Assembly (NCBI RefSeq): GCF_004217415.1
Contig: NZ_SHLI01000001.1
Span: forward strand, 558,001-622,000
Reading direction: 5' to 3'
Length of the DNA stretch: 64,000 nucleotides
Source of the DNA: Spiribacter vilamensis
Lineage (GTDB): Bacteria; Pseudomonadota; Gammaproteobacteria; Nitrococcales; Nitrococcaceae
Position 1 is the stretch's first letter, and every line of letters starts with the position of its first letter. Shown one piece after another: positions 1 to 7,478 of the stretch. The notes beneath the pieces were generated by a model. It worked only from the letters and a program-made list of their open reading frames with translations. It did no database searches and was not told the origin of the DNA. Made by a program: the position numbers and the translations under genes.

Positions 1-540
1 AATGCCGATCTACCGCCGGGATACGAGATACAGATTGCGGGTAGCGAGGAGCAGTCCGCGCAGGCGCAGGCCTCTATCCGGGCACTGCTGCCGGTAATGG
101 TGGCGCTCATGCTGATGCTGATCATGCTGCAGATGCGCAGCTTCAGCGGGCTTTTCATTACTTTGATGACGGCGCCGCTGGGGCTTATCGGGGCAGTGAT
201 CGCTCTGCTGGCCTTCGGCCAGCCATTCGGATTCGTGGCAACGCTAGGCCTGATCGGGCTGGCGGGTATCCTCATGCGCAATGCATTGATCCTTACCCAG
301 CAGGTGGCTGACAACCGGCAGGCCGGCATGGAGGATCGTGAGGCGATTATCGAGGCGGCGGTTCAGCGGGCCCGTCCGGTGATGCTGACCGCGGTCGCGG
401 CGGGCCTAGCTTTTGTTCCGCTGACGATGGACAGCTTCTGGGGGCCGCTCGCCTATGTCCTCATCGGTGGCGTGCTGGTCGGCACGGTTGTGACGCTGTT
501 GGCGGTGCCGGCGGTCTATGCCTGGGTGCACCGGACCTGA
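1..540 (+). CDS. RND-family efflux transporter, C-terminal fragment
   Basis: Open reading frame 1 runs in from the left edge, so only about 179 C-terminal residues are present. After a short periplasmic stretch (NADLPPGYEIQIAGSEEQSA) come hydrophobic helices typical of the last transmembrane segments of AcrB/CzcA/MdtB-type proton-driven pumps, including the family-typical GLIGLAGILMRNALIL and a final helix ending in AVPAVYAWVHR. The family works as an inner-membrane trimer with a periplasmic adaptor and an outer-membrane channel. The substrate cannot be judged from this piece. The adaptor gene, if linked, lies outside the window. sufE follows convergently after 5 bp. Confidence 0.9.
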   Translation, partial: NADLPPGYEIQIAGSEEQSAQAQASIRALLPVMVALMLMLIMLQMRSFSGLFITLMTAPLGLIGAVIALLAFGQPFGFVATLGLIGLAGILMRNALILTQQVADNRQAGMEDREAIIEAAVQRARPVMLTAVAAGLAFVPLTMDSFWGPLAYVLIGGVLVGTVVTLLAVPAVYAWVHRT

Positions 541-545
541 CTTTT

Positions 546-983
546 TCAGTCTGCCGTGGCGGCGGTTCCACCGGACTGAATCGCCTGGGCCCGGTTGCGC
601 ACCTGTTTAACCATGGCGACGAAGCCGTCCCGCCGGTTGGCGGTCAACTGCTGCGAAAGCCCCAGGTCATCGAAGAGCGACTCGATATCGGTATCGAGTA
701 TCTCCTGCGGGGTCTTGCCGGAGTAGGCCTTGAGGAGAATGGCGACGAGCCCCTTGACGATAAACGCGTCGCTGTCGGCCGTGAAGTGCATCCGAGGCGG
801 CGTCTCGTCGCTGACCGTCGTCTCGAGCCAGACGTTACTCGTGCAGCCATCGACACGATTCGCCTCGACGCGCGCCTCGTCCGGCAGCGCCGGCAACTCG
901 CGGCCCATATCGATCAGCAGGCGATAACGATCTTCCCAGTTATCAAGGAAGTTGAAAGTGTCGATCAGTCGCTGAAGATCCAT
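546..983 (-). CDS. sufE: SufE cysteine-desulfuration protein
   Basis: 145 residues, the usual SufE length. SufE accepts persulfide sulfur from a SufS/CsdA-type cysteine desulfurase and passes it to the Fe-S cluster scaffold in the cytoplasm. The sulfur-accepting cysteine is Cys47 in the motif VDGCTSNVWL, and the conserved VKGLVAILL and LGLSQQLTANRRDGF segments follow. It is transcribed away from the EAL gene, from a divergent intergenic region at 984-1095. No desulfurase or other suf gene is adjacent, so it acts with partners encoded elsewhere. CsdE is the close paralogue and cannot be excluded. Confidence 0.93.
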   Translation of the reverse strand: MDLQRLIDTFNFLDNWEDRYRLLIDMGRELPALPDEARVEANRVDGCTSNVWLETTVSDETPPRMHFTADSDAFIVKGLVAILLKAYSGKTPQEILDTDIESLFDDLGLSQQLTANRRDGFVAMVKQVRNRAQAIQSGGTAATAD

Positions 984-1095
984 GAAGTGCTCCTGGCGTA
1001 GCGGTTTGGCCGATTTCAGCTAGAATAGGATTTTCACAAAATTTAGTGTGCGCGGACAGAATGCGGACAAGCAAGGACAGCGGGGAGTTCAAGGC

Positions 1096-1881
1096 ATGAG
1101 TGACAGCCCGATCGATATCGACGAGGACGAACTCTTCGATGAGTCCCATTGCGCTCTGTGCCAGAACGGCGCCGGCCTCGATTTCGACTTCACATTCGCC
1201 TTCCAGCCGATTGTTGATGCGAACCGGCGCGAGATCAGGGCCTACGAGGCACTGGTCCGGGGGCTGAACGGCGAAGGCGCCGGTACGATTCTCCAACAGG
1301 TCACGGGTAGAGCGATCTATCAGTTCGACCAGGCCTGCCGCGTCAAGGCGGTGAAGCTCGCCTCCGACCTGGGTCTCAAGCAGCAGCTGTCGATCAATTT
1401 CATGCCCAACGCGGTGTACAGTCCCGCGACGTGCATCCGCACCACACTGGCAGCGGCACGACAGTACGATTTCGATACCAGCAAACTGGTGTTCGAGTTC
1501 ACCGAGTCGGAGACGCTGTCAGACACCAATCATCTGGTCTGGATTATCGATGCTTACCGCGAGATGGGTTTTACCATCGCGATCGATGACTACGGTGCAG
1601 GCTACTCGCGGATCAATCTGTTGACCGATACCTGCCCGCAGTATCTGAAGCTCGACATGTCACTGATTCGTGACTGCGACCGTCAACCCGCGAAGCAGGC
1701 TCTGATTGAGGGGACGCTGCTATCGATGGGCCGGCTCGGCATCGAAACCATCGCTGAGGGGGTCGAGACCGAGGCGGAGTATGCCTGGTGCCGGGCGCAT
1801 GGCATCAACCTTTTCCAGGGGTATCTGCTGGCTCGCCCCGGGTTTCAGGCACTCCCCGAGCCCTATATCCCGGTCTGGTGA
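1096..1881 (+). CDS. EAL-domain cyclic di-GMP phosphodiesterase
   Basis: About 261 residues, almost entirely one EAL domain. The family hydrolyses c-di-GMP to pGpG. Signature residues are all visible: EALVR (about 51-55), the SINF Asn, FEFTES Glu, IDDYGAGYS, the Lys in YLKLDMS, AEGVE, and the Gln of QGYLLARP. Catalytic activity is therefore expected. The first 30 residues are acidic and carry a CALC pair (Cys19, Cys22) with no recognisable sensory domain. I chose ATG 1096 because GGGGAG lies about 9 bp upstream. A longer GTG start at 1048 would add 16 residues without a good ribosome site. Confidence 0.9.
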   Translation: MSDSPIDIDEDELFDESHCALCQNGAGLDFDFTFAFQPIVDANRREIRAYEALVRGLNGEGAGTILQQVTGRAIYQFDQACRVKAVKLASDLGLKQQLSINFMPNAVYSPATCIRTTLAAARQYDFDTSKLVFEFTESETLSDTNHLVWIIDAYREMGFTIAIDDYGAGYSRINLLTDTCPQYLKLDMSLIRDCDRQPAKQALIEGTLLSMGRLGIETIAEGVETEAEYAWCRAHGINLFQGYLLARPGFQALPEPYIPVW

Positions 1882-1894
1882 GCGCCGGATAACA

Positions 1895-2605
1895 CTACCA
1901 ATTCTCCCCGAACGGCCGCGCCTCGACCTCGAAAGACCATGCCGAGCGCGGCTGACTGGTAAGCCAGTGGGCCGTCTCGGCGATGTCGTTCGGGTCGAGG
2001 AAGAAGTCATCCGGCTTGTCCGCAAGCCGCTCCCGGGCTTGCGGCGCATCGACGACGCCGTCCACCACGATCAGCGAGACATGAATCCCCTGAGGCCAGA
2101 GTTGCTTTGCCAGCGACTCGGTCAGATTTCGCTGTGCACCCTTGGCGCTGGCAAACGCCGCGGTCTTCGCGCCGCCTCGCCGTGAGGCGGTCGCACCGGT
2201 GACAATGATGCTCCCGTGGCCTTTTTCGCGCATGTCCGGGGCAATCGCGCGCGCAGCGGTTAGCAGACCGAGGGTGTTCACCCGCCAGGATTGCTCGAAC
2301 ACGGCCGGATCCACCGATTCGAAGTCGCCCCAGATACCGGCTCCGGCGTTATGCAGCATCACATCCGGCGGCCCCAGTTCTTCGCGGATACGTGCATAGG
2401 TCGCGGTGACGGCATCGGGATCGGCCAGATCGCAGGTATAGGCCCGCGCCTGATCCCCGATTTCATTGACCAGGCTTTCCGAAAACTCCGATGTTCTTGC
2501 GATGAGCGCCACGCGATAGCCCGCTGCGGCGAATCGACGCGCGAATGCGGCACCGTTGCCGGGACCGACGCCGTTAATGGCACAGACGGGAAAATGGTCA
2601 GACAT
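1895..2605 (-). CDS. SDR-family protein with Phe in place of the catalytic Tyr
   Basis: About 236 residues with a Rossmann fold: nucleotide loop GVGPGNG near the N terminus, NAG motif, and a catalytic-region Ser in TGATAS. The usual YxxxK reads FASAK, so the catalytic tyrosine is phenylalanine while the lysine is kept. Some SDR groups naturally have this substitution, so it need not be a dead enzyme, but classical dehydrogenase chemistry is doubtful. Substrate unknown. The start is the ATG at 2605 (MSDHFPV), preceded by GGAG at good spacing. An in-frame ATG four codons upstream has weaker support. It is convergent with the EAL gene. Confidence 0.82.
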   Translation of the reverse strand: MSDHFPVCAINGVGPGNGAAFARRFAAAGYRVALIARTSEFSESLVNEIGDQARAYTCDLADPDAVTATYARIREELGPPDVMLHNAGAGIWGDFESVDPAVFEQSWRVNTLGLLTAARAIAPDMREKGHGSIIVTGATASRRGGAKTAAFASAKGAQRNLTESLAKQLWPQGIHVSLIVVDGVVDAPQARERLADKPDDFFLDPNDIAETAHWLTSQPRSAWSFEVEARPFGENW

Positions 2606-2676
2606 CCTGGTCTCCACTGATCTATAAAATCCCAGTGTAGCAATCCATCCGTAGACGGTTATAACACCCGAGCAGT

Positions 2677-2730
2677 CTTATATTTCACAATCGAATATAA
2701 GAATATTTGATAATTTCTTCTAGATATAAT
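2677..2730 (+). promoter_or_regulatory. AT-rich dyad and probable promoter of the rhodanese operon
   Basis: A perfect inverted repeat, CTTATATT (2677-2684) and AATATAAG (2694-2701), separated by 9 bases, lies in a strongly AT-rich stretch of otherwise GC-rich DNA. A TATAAT hexamer follows at 2725-2730, about 40 bp before the chosen start codon. The arrangement fits an operator and a -10 box. I found no convincing -35 at normal spacing. ArsR-type sulfide sensors such as BigR are known to bind AT-rich dyads upstream of rhodanese/YeeE-type genes. Assigning one here is inference, and no regulator gene is adjacent. Confidence 0.45.
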
Positions 2731-2770
2731 GAACTATTCGGGTAATACCACTGCTAAGCGGAGCTCAATC

Positions 2771-3727
2771 ATGCACAAACAATTGTCCTCACTCGGCGTC
2801 GGGTTGCTGACTTTGCTCGGCAGTGCTTCGGCACTGGCCGCGACGCCACCACTAGTCGGTCCGGACTGGCTGTCCGATCGAGTAGAAAATAGCGATATCG
2901 CCGTGCTTGATGTCCGTAGTGCGATTGATGACGGCGATAAGATCGCTTTTGCGGATGGCCACATCCCGGGTGCAGTGGATGCGGGCTATACGAGTCATCC
3001 CTGGCGCGCCACACAGGACGATGTGGTTGGCAAGTTGCCACCTGTCGATGAGCTCGAAACCCTGATCGGGTCGCTGGGTGTTGAAAACGGCGACACCGTT
3101 GTGGTGGTCCCGGCAGGGACCGGTCCAACCGACTTCGGCAGTGCCGCCAGGATCTATTGGACATTCAAAACACTGGGCCACGATGACGTCACCATTCTCA
3201 ACGGCGGCTACCAGGGCTGGGTCGCTTCAGGGGAGTCAGTGGCAACCGGTTTGGTCAGTCCCGAGCAGACGAGCTTCAGTGCGGATCTGCGTCAATCGAT
3301 GCTCGTCTCTACCGATGCGATAGAAAATGCCGATACACGCGGGCTGCAATTAGTGGATGCGCGTCCCTCGGACTACTTCAAAGGCGAGACCAAGCACCCC
3401 GAGGCCGCGGCTGCCGGTACTATTCCGGACGCCGTGAACCTGGAGCACCAGCGGTTTTTCAGCAATGACGATGTCTGGCGGTTTGACGAGTCAAGCGTCA
3501 GCAGCATTGTCGACGGTATAACCCTGGATGCAGATCGCCGTCCCGTGTCTTTCTGCAATACCGGTCACTGGGCCAGTACGACCTGGTTTGCCCTGTCCGA
3601 GATCGAGGGAGTTGATAACGTCGGCCTCTACGACGGTTCAATGGTGGAGTGGACGGCGAATGAGTCGCGCCCGGTTGCCGTTGCCAAGCGCGGGCTTGCG
3701 CGGATCCTCGAGTTCTTTGGTGGCTAA
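2771..3727 (+). CDS. Exported tandem rhodanese sulfurtransferase
   Basis: About 318 residues starting MHKQLSSLGVG with a Sec signal peptide ending near SASALAA, so it probably acts in the periplasm. Two rhodanese domains follow. The first has no cysteine in its active-site position (VVVVPAGTGPTDFGS) and looks structural. The second carries the active-site loop CNTGHWAS with Cys near residue 262, the thiosulfate sulfurtransferase signature region. ATG 2771 is preferred over an upstream in-frame ATG at 2729 because the latter sits on the predicted -10 box, while GGAG precedes 2771 and exposes the signal peptide. It overlaps the next gene by one base. Confidence 0.9.
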   Translation: MHKQLSSLGVGLLTLLGSASALAATPPLVGPDWLSDRVENSDIAVLDVRSAIDDGDKIAFADGHIPGAVDAGYTSHPWRATQDDVVGKLPPVDELETLIGSLGVENGDTVVVVPAGTGPTDFGSAARIYWTFKTLGHDDVTILNGGYQGWVASGESVATGLVSPEQTSFSADLRQSMLVSTDAIENADTRGLQLVDARPSDYFKGETKHPEAAAAGTIPDAVNLEHQRFFSNDDVWRFDESSVSSIVDGITLDADRRPVSFCNTGHWASTTWFALSEIEGVDNVGLYDGSMVEWTANESRPVAVAKRGLARILEFFGG

Positions 3728-4968
3728 TGATGGCGACCACGCAGACAACGCTGAACACGGGGCTCCCGCCGCAATCGGAGACCGACGAAGCGCGCCGGAT
3801 TGACGGGTTTGTCGTTTCCACTGCACTAACTTCACTGGCTTTGCTGGCGGGTCTGATCGGGCTGGAGGCGCCGATCGACCGCGTGTGGCTGCTCTTCGTT
3901 GGAGTGGGGTTAGGTATTGCGCTCTACCACGCGGCATTCGGGTTCACCGCCGGCTGGCGGAACCTGGTCCTCAAACGCCGCAGCGGCGGCATGCGCGCGC
4001 AGATGCTGTTACTGGCGATTGCAACGGTGCTGTTCGTGCCGGTGCTCGGCTTCGCCGAAACACTGGGCCTGACGGGTATCAGCGGCACCCTTGCGCCGGT
4101 CGGGGTGTCGCTACTGGTGGGCTCGTCGTTGTTCGGTTTCGGGATGCAGCTCGGCGGCGGTTGCGGTTCAGGCACGCTGTTTACGGTGGGTGCCGGTAAC
4201 CTCCGGATGATGGTAACGCTGACTACTTTCATCATTGGCTCCGTGATCGGCACGATGCATCTCCCCTGGTGGCTCGCACAGCCCGGCATTGATCCCGTGG
4301 ATCTGATCGCCGGTGTGGGTGTGATGCCGACGCTGGTGCTGCAACTCGGTGCGCTTGGATTGCTGGCGATGTGGTTTGCCCGGATCGAGCGCCAGCATCA
4401 CGGCGAGGTGGAACGAGCCATCCTGCAGCGCCCGGTCGGTCCCTGGTATACGACCCTGCTGAAGGGCGGATGGCCGTTGCTCTGGGGCGCTATCGCGCTG
4501 GCGCTGCTCAACCTGGCGACGCTACTCATCGCGGGGTACCCCTGGGGTATTACCTTCGCCTTCGGACTCTGGGGGGCGAAGGTACTTCAGGCACTGGGCG
4601 TTGACATGGCGCAGTGGGCGTTCTGGACCTGGGACTACCCGGCGCTTGCCCTGGCAGACAGTGTTCTCGTGAACGTCGTTTCCGTCATGGATTTCGGCTT
4701 GCTGCTAGGTGCGATGCTTGCCGCTGGACTGGCAGGTCGCTTCAACCGCGCGAGCCGTCGACCGCTACCGGCCCGTTCCATTACAGCCGCGGTAATCGGT
4801 GGGCTGTCGATGGGATATGGGGCCCGGCTGGGATTTGGCTGCAACATCGGCGCCATGTTCAGCGGCATTGCATCGGCCAGTCTGCATGGCTGGATCTGGT
4901 TCGCCTGCGCCTTTGCCGGGTCGCTGGCCGGCATTCGCCTGCGTCCCTGGTTCGGCCTCGATCAGTGA
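3727..4968 (+). CDS. YeeE/YedE (TsuA-like) sulfur-compound permease
   Basis: 413 residues with many hydrophobic helices. Two pseudo-repeated cysteine motifs, GGGCGSGTLFTVGAGN (Cys near 145) and GFGCNIGAMFSGIAS (Cys near 371), match the duplicated pore signature of YeeE/YedE proteins, some of which carry thiosulfate across the inner membrane. Such proteins are often paired with a sulfurtransferase, as here. The ATG at 3727 shares its A with the rhodanese stop codon, and a second ATG follows directly at 3730. The likely role is to take up or relay reduced sulfur produced by the periplasmic rhodanese. The exact substrate is not shown by the sequence. Confidence 0.88.
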   Translation: MMATTQTTLNTGLPPQSETDEARRIDGFVVSTALTSLALLAGLIGLEAPIDRVWLLFVGVGLGIALYHAAFGFTAGWRNLVLKRRSGGMRAQMLLLAIATVLFVPVLGFAETLGLTGISGTLAPVGVSLLVGSSLFGFGMQLGGGCGSGTLFTVGAGNLRMMVTLTTFIIGSVIGTMHLPWWLAQPGIDPVDLIAGVGVMPTLVLQLGALGLLAMWFARIERQHHGEVERAILQRPVGPWYTTLLKGGWPLLWGAIALALLNLATLLIAGYPWGITFAFGLWGAKVLQALGVDMAQWAFWTWDYPALALADSVLVNVVSVMDFGLLLGAMLAAGLAGRFNRASRRPLPARSITAAVIGGLSMGYGARLGFGCNIGAMFSGIASASLHGWIWFACAFAGSLAGIRLRPWFGLDQ

Positions 4969-4978
4969 GGAAGCCGGA

Positions 4979-5176
4979 ATGACAATCCAGCGCGACTATA
5001 GCCGCATTAGAGTTCTGGCGGTCCTCCTCGGCCTGCTGGTGTTGATTCTTGCCGATCACTTCAATTCGGCGACTTTCGCCCTGAACAGCGGCCAGGGCGG
5101 CGTGGCGACCAGCTATTCCCAGCTTGATAGCGGGGCATGCGCCCCTTGTGGCGCACCCTGTCCGTCCGAGGATTGA
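4979..5176 (+). CDS. 65-residue membrane peptide with C-terminal Cys cluster
   Basis: ATG 4979 is preceded by GAGGAAG at good spacing and lies 10 bp after the permease stop. The product has a short basic N terminus, one hydrophobic helix (about residues 11-26, VLAVLLGLLVLILA), a polar segment, and ends in ACAPCGAPCPSED, giving three cysteines spaced CxxCxxxC. The topology would place the Cys tail in the periplasm if the N terminus is cytoplasmic. I do not recognise a family. The position and cysteines suggest a partner in sulfur relay or redox handling with the rhodanese and permease, which is inference. Confidence 0.68.
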   Translation: MTIQRDYSRIRVLAVLLGLLVLILADHFNSATFALNSGQGGVATSYSQLDSGACAPCGAPCPSED

Positions 5177-5219
5177 ACCGAGTACACTGAGGGCTGGGAA
5201 TATCACCCGGAGAAGGCCA

Positions 5220-6185
5220 GTGAATCCGCTCGTTCAGCCCTTTGAAGATTTCGAGTCCGCCAGCCGTGCCGTGCTTGCCTACCTGCATGAGCAGATCGGC
5301 ATGGGCCTGTGGATGATGACGCGCACGGAGGGGGACGACTGGATTATCCTTCAAACCGATGACCGCTTCTATGCGCTTGACGAAGGCAGCGTGCTGCGCT
5401 GGTCGGACAGCTATTGTTCGCGCATGGTCAATAACGAGGCGCCTCGCTTTGCGCCGGACGCCATGGGATTTTCCGCCTACGCGACGGCCCCCATTAATCA
5501 AACGGTCCAGATCGGGGCCTATGTTGGTGTCCCCATCCAGCGGGAGGATGGCACGCTCTTCGGGACGCTGTGCGGTATTTCCCCCGATACGCAGGATGAA
5601 GCGATCACCCGGCAAGAGCCTACCGTCACCCTTCTGGCTCGACTGCTCGGCACGGTGCTTGATCGGGATCTAAAGGCGATCGACGACCAGCGCCGCCACG
5701 AGCGTGCCCAGACCGAGGCCCACACGGACTATCTCACCGGTCTCAACAACCGGCGCGGTTGGGAATCGGCAGTGGCCCAGGAAGAATTGAGGACCGCCCA
5801 CTATGGCGAACCCGTCGGTGTCCTCGTGATCGATCTCGACGGGCTAAAGCCCGTCAACGATGAGCAGGGGCACGAGGCGGGTGATGCGCTGATCAGAGGT
5901 GCGGCCGGCGCACTGCGCGAGGCGGTTCGTCCGAATGATGTGGTCGCGCGTCTGGGCGGGGACGAATTCGGCGTGCTCGCCTTTAACTGTAATCCAAACT
6001 GTATCGAGGGCGTTGTCGAGCGTGTTCGCGCCGCGCTCGAGGCGTCAGAGGTAAGCGCGTCGATCGGCAGTGCTATCCACTATCCCGCAAGACGGTTCAA
6101 TCAGACAGTCGGCGAAGCGGACGGCCGGATGTACGCGGATAAGTTCAGCCGCCGGGATCGCACCCGAAATGTCGCTCCGGGTTGA
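5220..6185 (+). CDS. GAF-GGDEF diguanylate cyclase
   Basis: About 321 residues from GTG 5220, chosen because GGAGAAGG sits just upstream and the domain begins at once. Residues about 10-150 resemble a GAF sensor domain (IGAYVGVPIQREDGTLFGTLCG). A GGDEF domain follows with HTDYLTGLNNRRGW, LVIDLDGLKPVNDEQGHEAGD and an intact GGDEF at about 246-250. RPND lies exactly five residues before GGDEF, the RxxD inhibitory site, so product-feedback control is likely. It makes c-di-GMP from two GTP. The glycerate kinase gene starts only 9 bp downstream, so the two are probably cotranscribed. Confidence 0.92.
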   Translation: MNPLVQPFEDFESASRAVLAYLHEQIGMGLWMMTRTEGDDWIILQTDDRFYALDEGSVLRWSDSYCSRMVNNEAPRFAPDAMGFSAYATAPINQTVQIGAYVGVPIQREDGTLFGTLCGISPDTQDEAITRQEPTVTLLARLLGTVLDRDLKAIDDQRRHERAQTEAHTDYLTGLNNRRGWESAVAQEELRTAHYGEPVGVLVIDLDGLKPVNDEQGHEAGDALIRGAAGALREAVRPNDVVARLGGDEFGVLAFNCNPNCIEGVVERVRAALEASEVSASIGSAIHYPARRFNQTVGEADGRMYADKFSRRDRTRNVAPG

Positions 6186-6194
6186 TCAGTCGAC

Positions 6195-7478
6195 ATGACC
6201 GCCACGTCGAGGGATTTACTGGACAGCTTGTTACGTGCGGGGCTGGCGGCGGCTGATCCGGCGCAGATCGTGCCGCCCTGTCTGCCCGCGCCGGCGGCGA
6301 CGGGCCGCACGCTGATCGTCGGTGCCGGCAAGGCATCAGCGGCTATGGCAAGCGCTGTCGAGAGCCACTGGCCTGCTAATCTTCCGCCACCCACTGGCCT
6401 TGTAGTTACCCGCTATGGACATGCCGTCAGCCTCGACAGCATCAGCTGTGTCGAGGCGAGTCATCCCGTGCCGGACGCAGCAGGGTGTAAGGCGGCGCAG
6501 AAGATGCTCGACACCGCCCGTGATCTGGGCCCGAACGACCGGCTGATCGGGCTGTTTTCCGGGGGTGGCTCGGCGCTGCTCACGCTGCCCGCCGGTGCGG
6601 TAACGCTCGAGGACAAGCAGGTATTGACCGCTGCGCTGCTGCGATCGGGCGCCACCATTACCGAGATCAACTGCGTGCGCAAACATCTCTCCGCGATCAA
6701 GGGCGGACGACTTGCGGCGGCGGCCTATCCTGCCCACGTCACCAACCTTTTGATCTCGGACGTGCCCGGCGACGATCCGGGAATGGTGGCGTCCGGTCCG
6801 CTGGTAGCGGACGCAACGACCTGCGCGGATGCCCGATCGGTGTTGAATCGATACGCGATTGATCCCCCGGAGCGCATCCGCCGTCACCTACAGCTGGAGA
6901 GTAGCGAAACACCGAAGCCGAACGATCCCCGTCTTGCCGGCGTCGAGACCGTGTTTGCCGCCCGCGCCCAGATGTCGCTGGAGGCAATGGCGCGGAGCGC
7001 ACGTGAAGCGGGCATAACGCCGGTCATACTCGGAGATTCCATCGAAGGGGAGGCCCGCGATGTCGCCCGGGTGATGGCGGGAATCGCGCGCCAGGTCGCA
7101 CGCTACGGGCAACCGGCGGCGGCACCAAGCGTCCTTCTATCCGGGGGTGAAACCACCGTGAGCCTGCGGGGCGAGGGTCGAGGTGGGCGCAATACGGAGT
7201 TTTTGCTGGCGCTGGCGATCGCGCTCGAGGGCGAGCCCGGTGTGCATGCGCTCGCCGTCGACAGTGACGGGATCGACGGCAGTGAGGATAACGCTGGCGC
7301 CCGGATTGCGCCGGACACACTCGCTCGCGCACGGTCAGCGGGGGTCGATGCGAAAGGGCGGCTGGCTGACAATGATGGTTACGGTTTTTTCGAGGCCCTC
7401 GATGACCTCCTCGTGACCGGGCCGACCCTTACGAATGTCAATGATTTACGGGCGATACTTATACTGCCAGGGAATTAG
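6195..7478 (+). CDS. gckA: Glycerate 2-kinase (GckA/MOFRL family)
   Basis: 427 residues, the family length. The N-terminal domain has GAGKASAAMA, SGGGSALL, EINCVRKHLSAIKGGRLA and SDVPGDDPGMVASGP. The C-terminal MOFRL-type domain has LSGGETTV, GRGGRNTEFLLALA and DSDGIDGSEDNAGA. The family phosphorylates D-glycerate with ATP to 2-phosphoglycerate in the serine/glyoxylate/tartrate branches. It ends with a 4-bp convergent overlap with the LacI regulator gene of the sugar-acid island, so a shared metabolic theme is plausible, although it is cotranscribed with a diguanylate cyclase rather than with the island operon. Confidence 0.9.
   Translation: MTATSRDLLDSLLRAGLAAADPAQIVPPCLPAPAATGRTLIVGAGKASAAMASAVESHWPANLPPPTGLVVTRYGHAVSLDSISCVEASHPVPDAAGCKAAQKMLDTARDLGPNDRLIGLFSGGGSALLTLPAGAVTLEDKQVLTAALLRSGATITEINCVRKHLSAIKGGRLAAAAYPAHVTNLLISDVPGDDPGMVASGPLVADATTCADARSVLNRYAIDPPERIRRHLQLESSETPKPNDPRLAGVETVFAARAQMSLEAMARSAREAGITPVILGDSIEGEARDVARVMAGIARQVARYGQPAAAPSVLLSGGETTVSLRGEGRGGRNTEFLLALAIALEGEPGVHALAVDSDGIDGSEDNAGARIAPDTLARARSAGVDAKGRLADNDGYGFFEALDDLLVTGPTLTNVNDLRAILILPGN

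Noticed and set aside
2729-2770. Upstream ATG for the rhodanese
   Set aside because: It overlaps the probable TATAAT box and would bury the signal peptide behind 14 polar residues.
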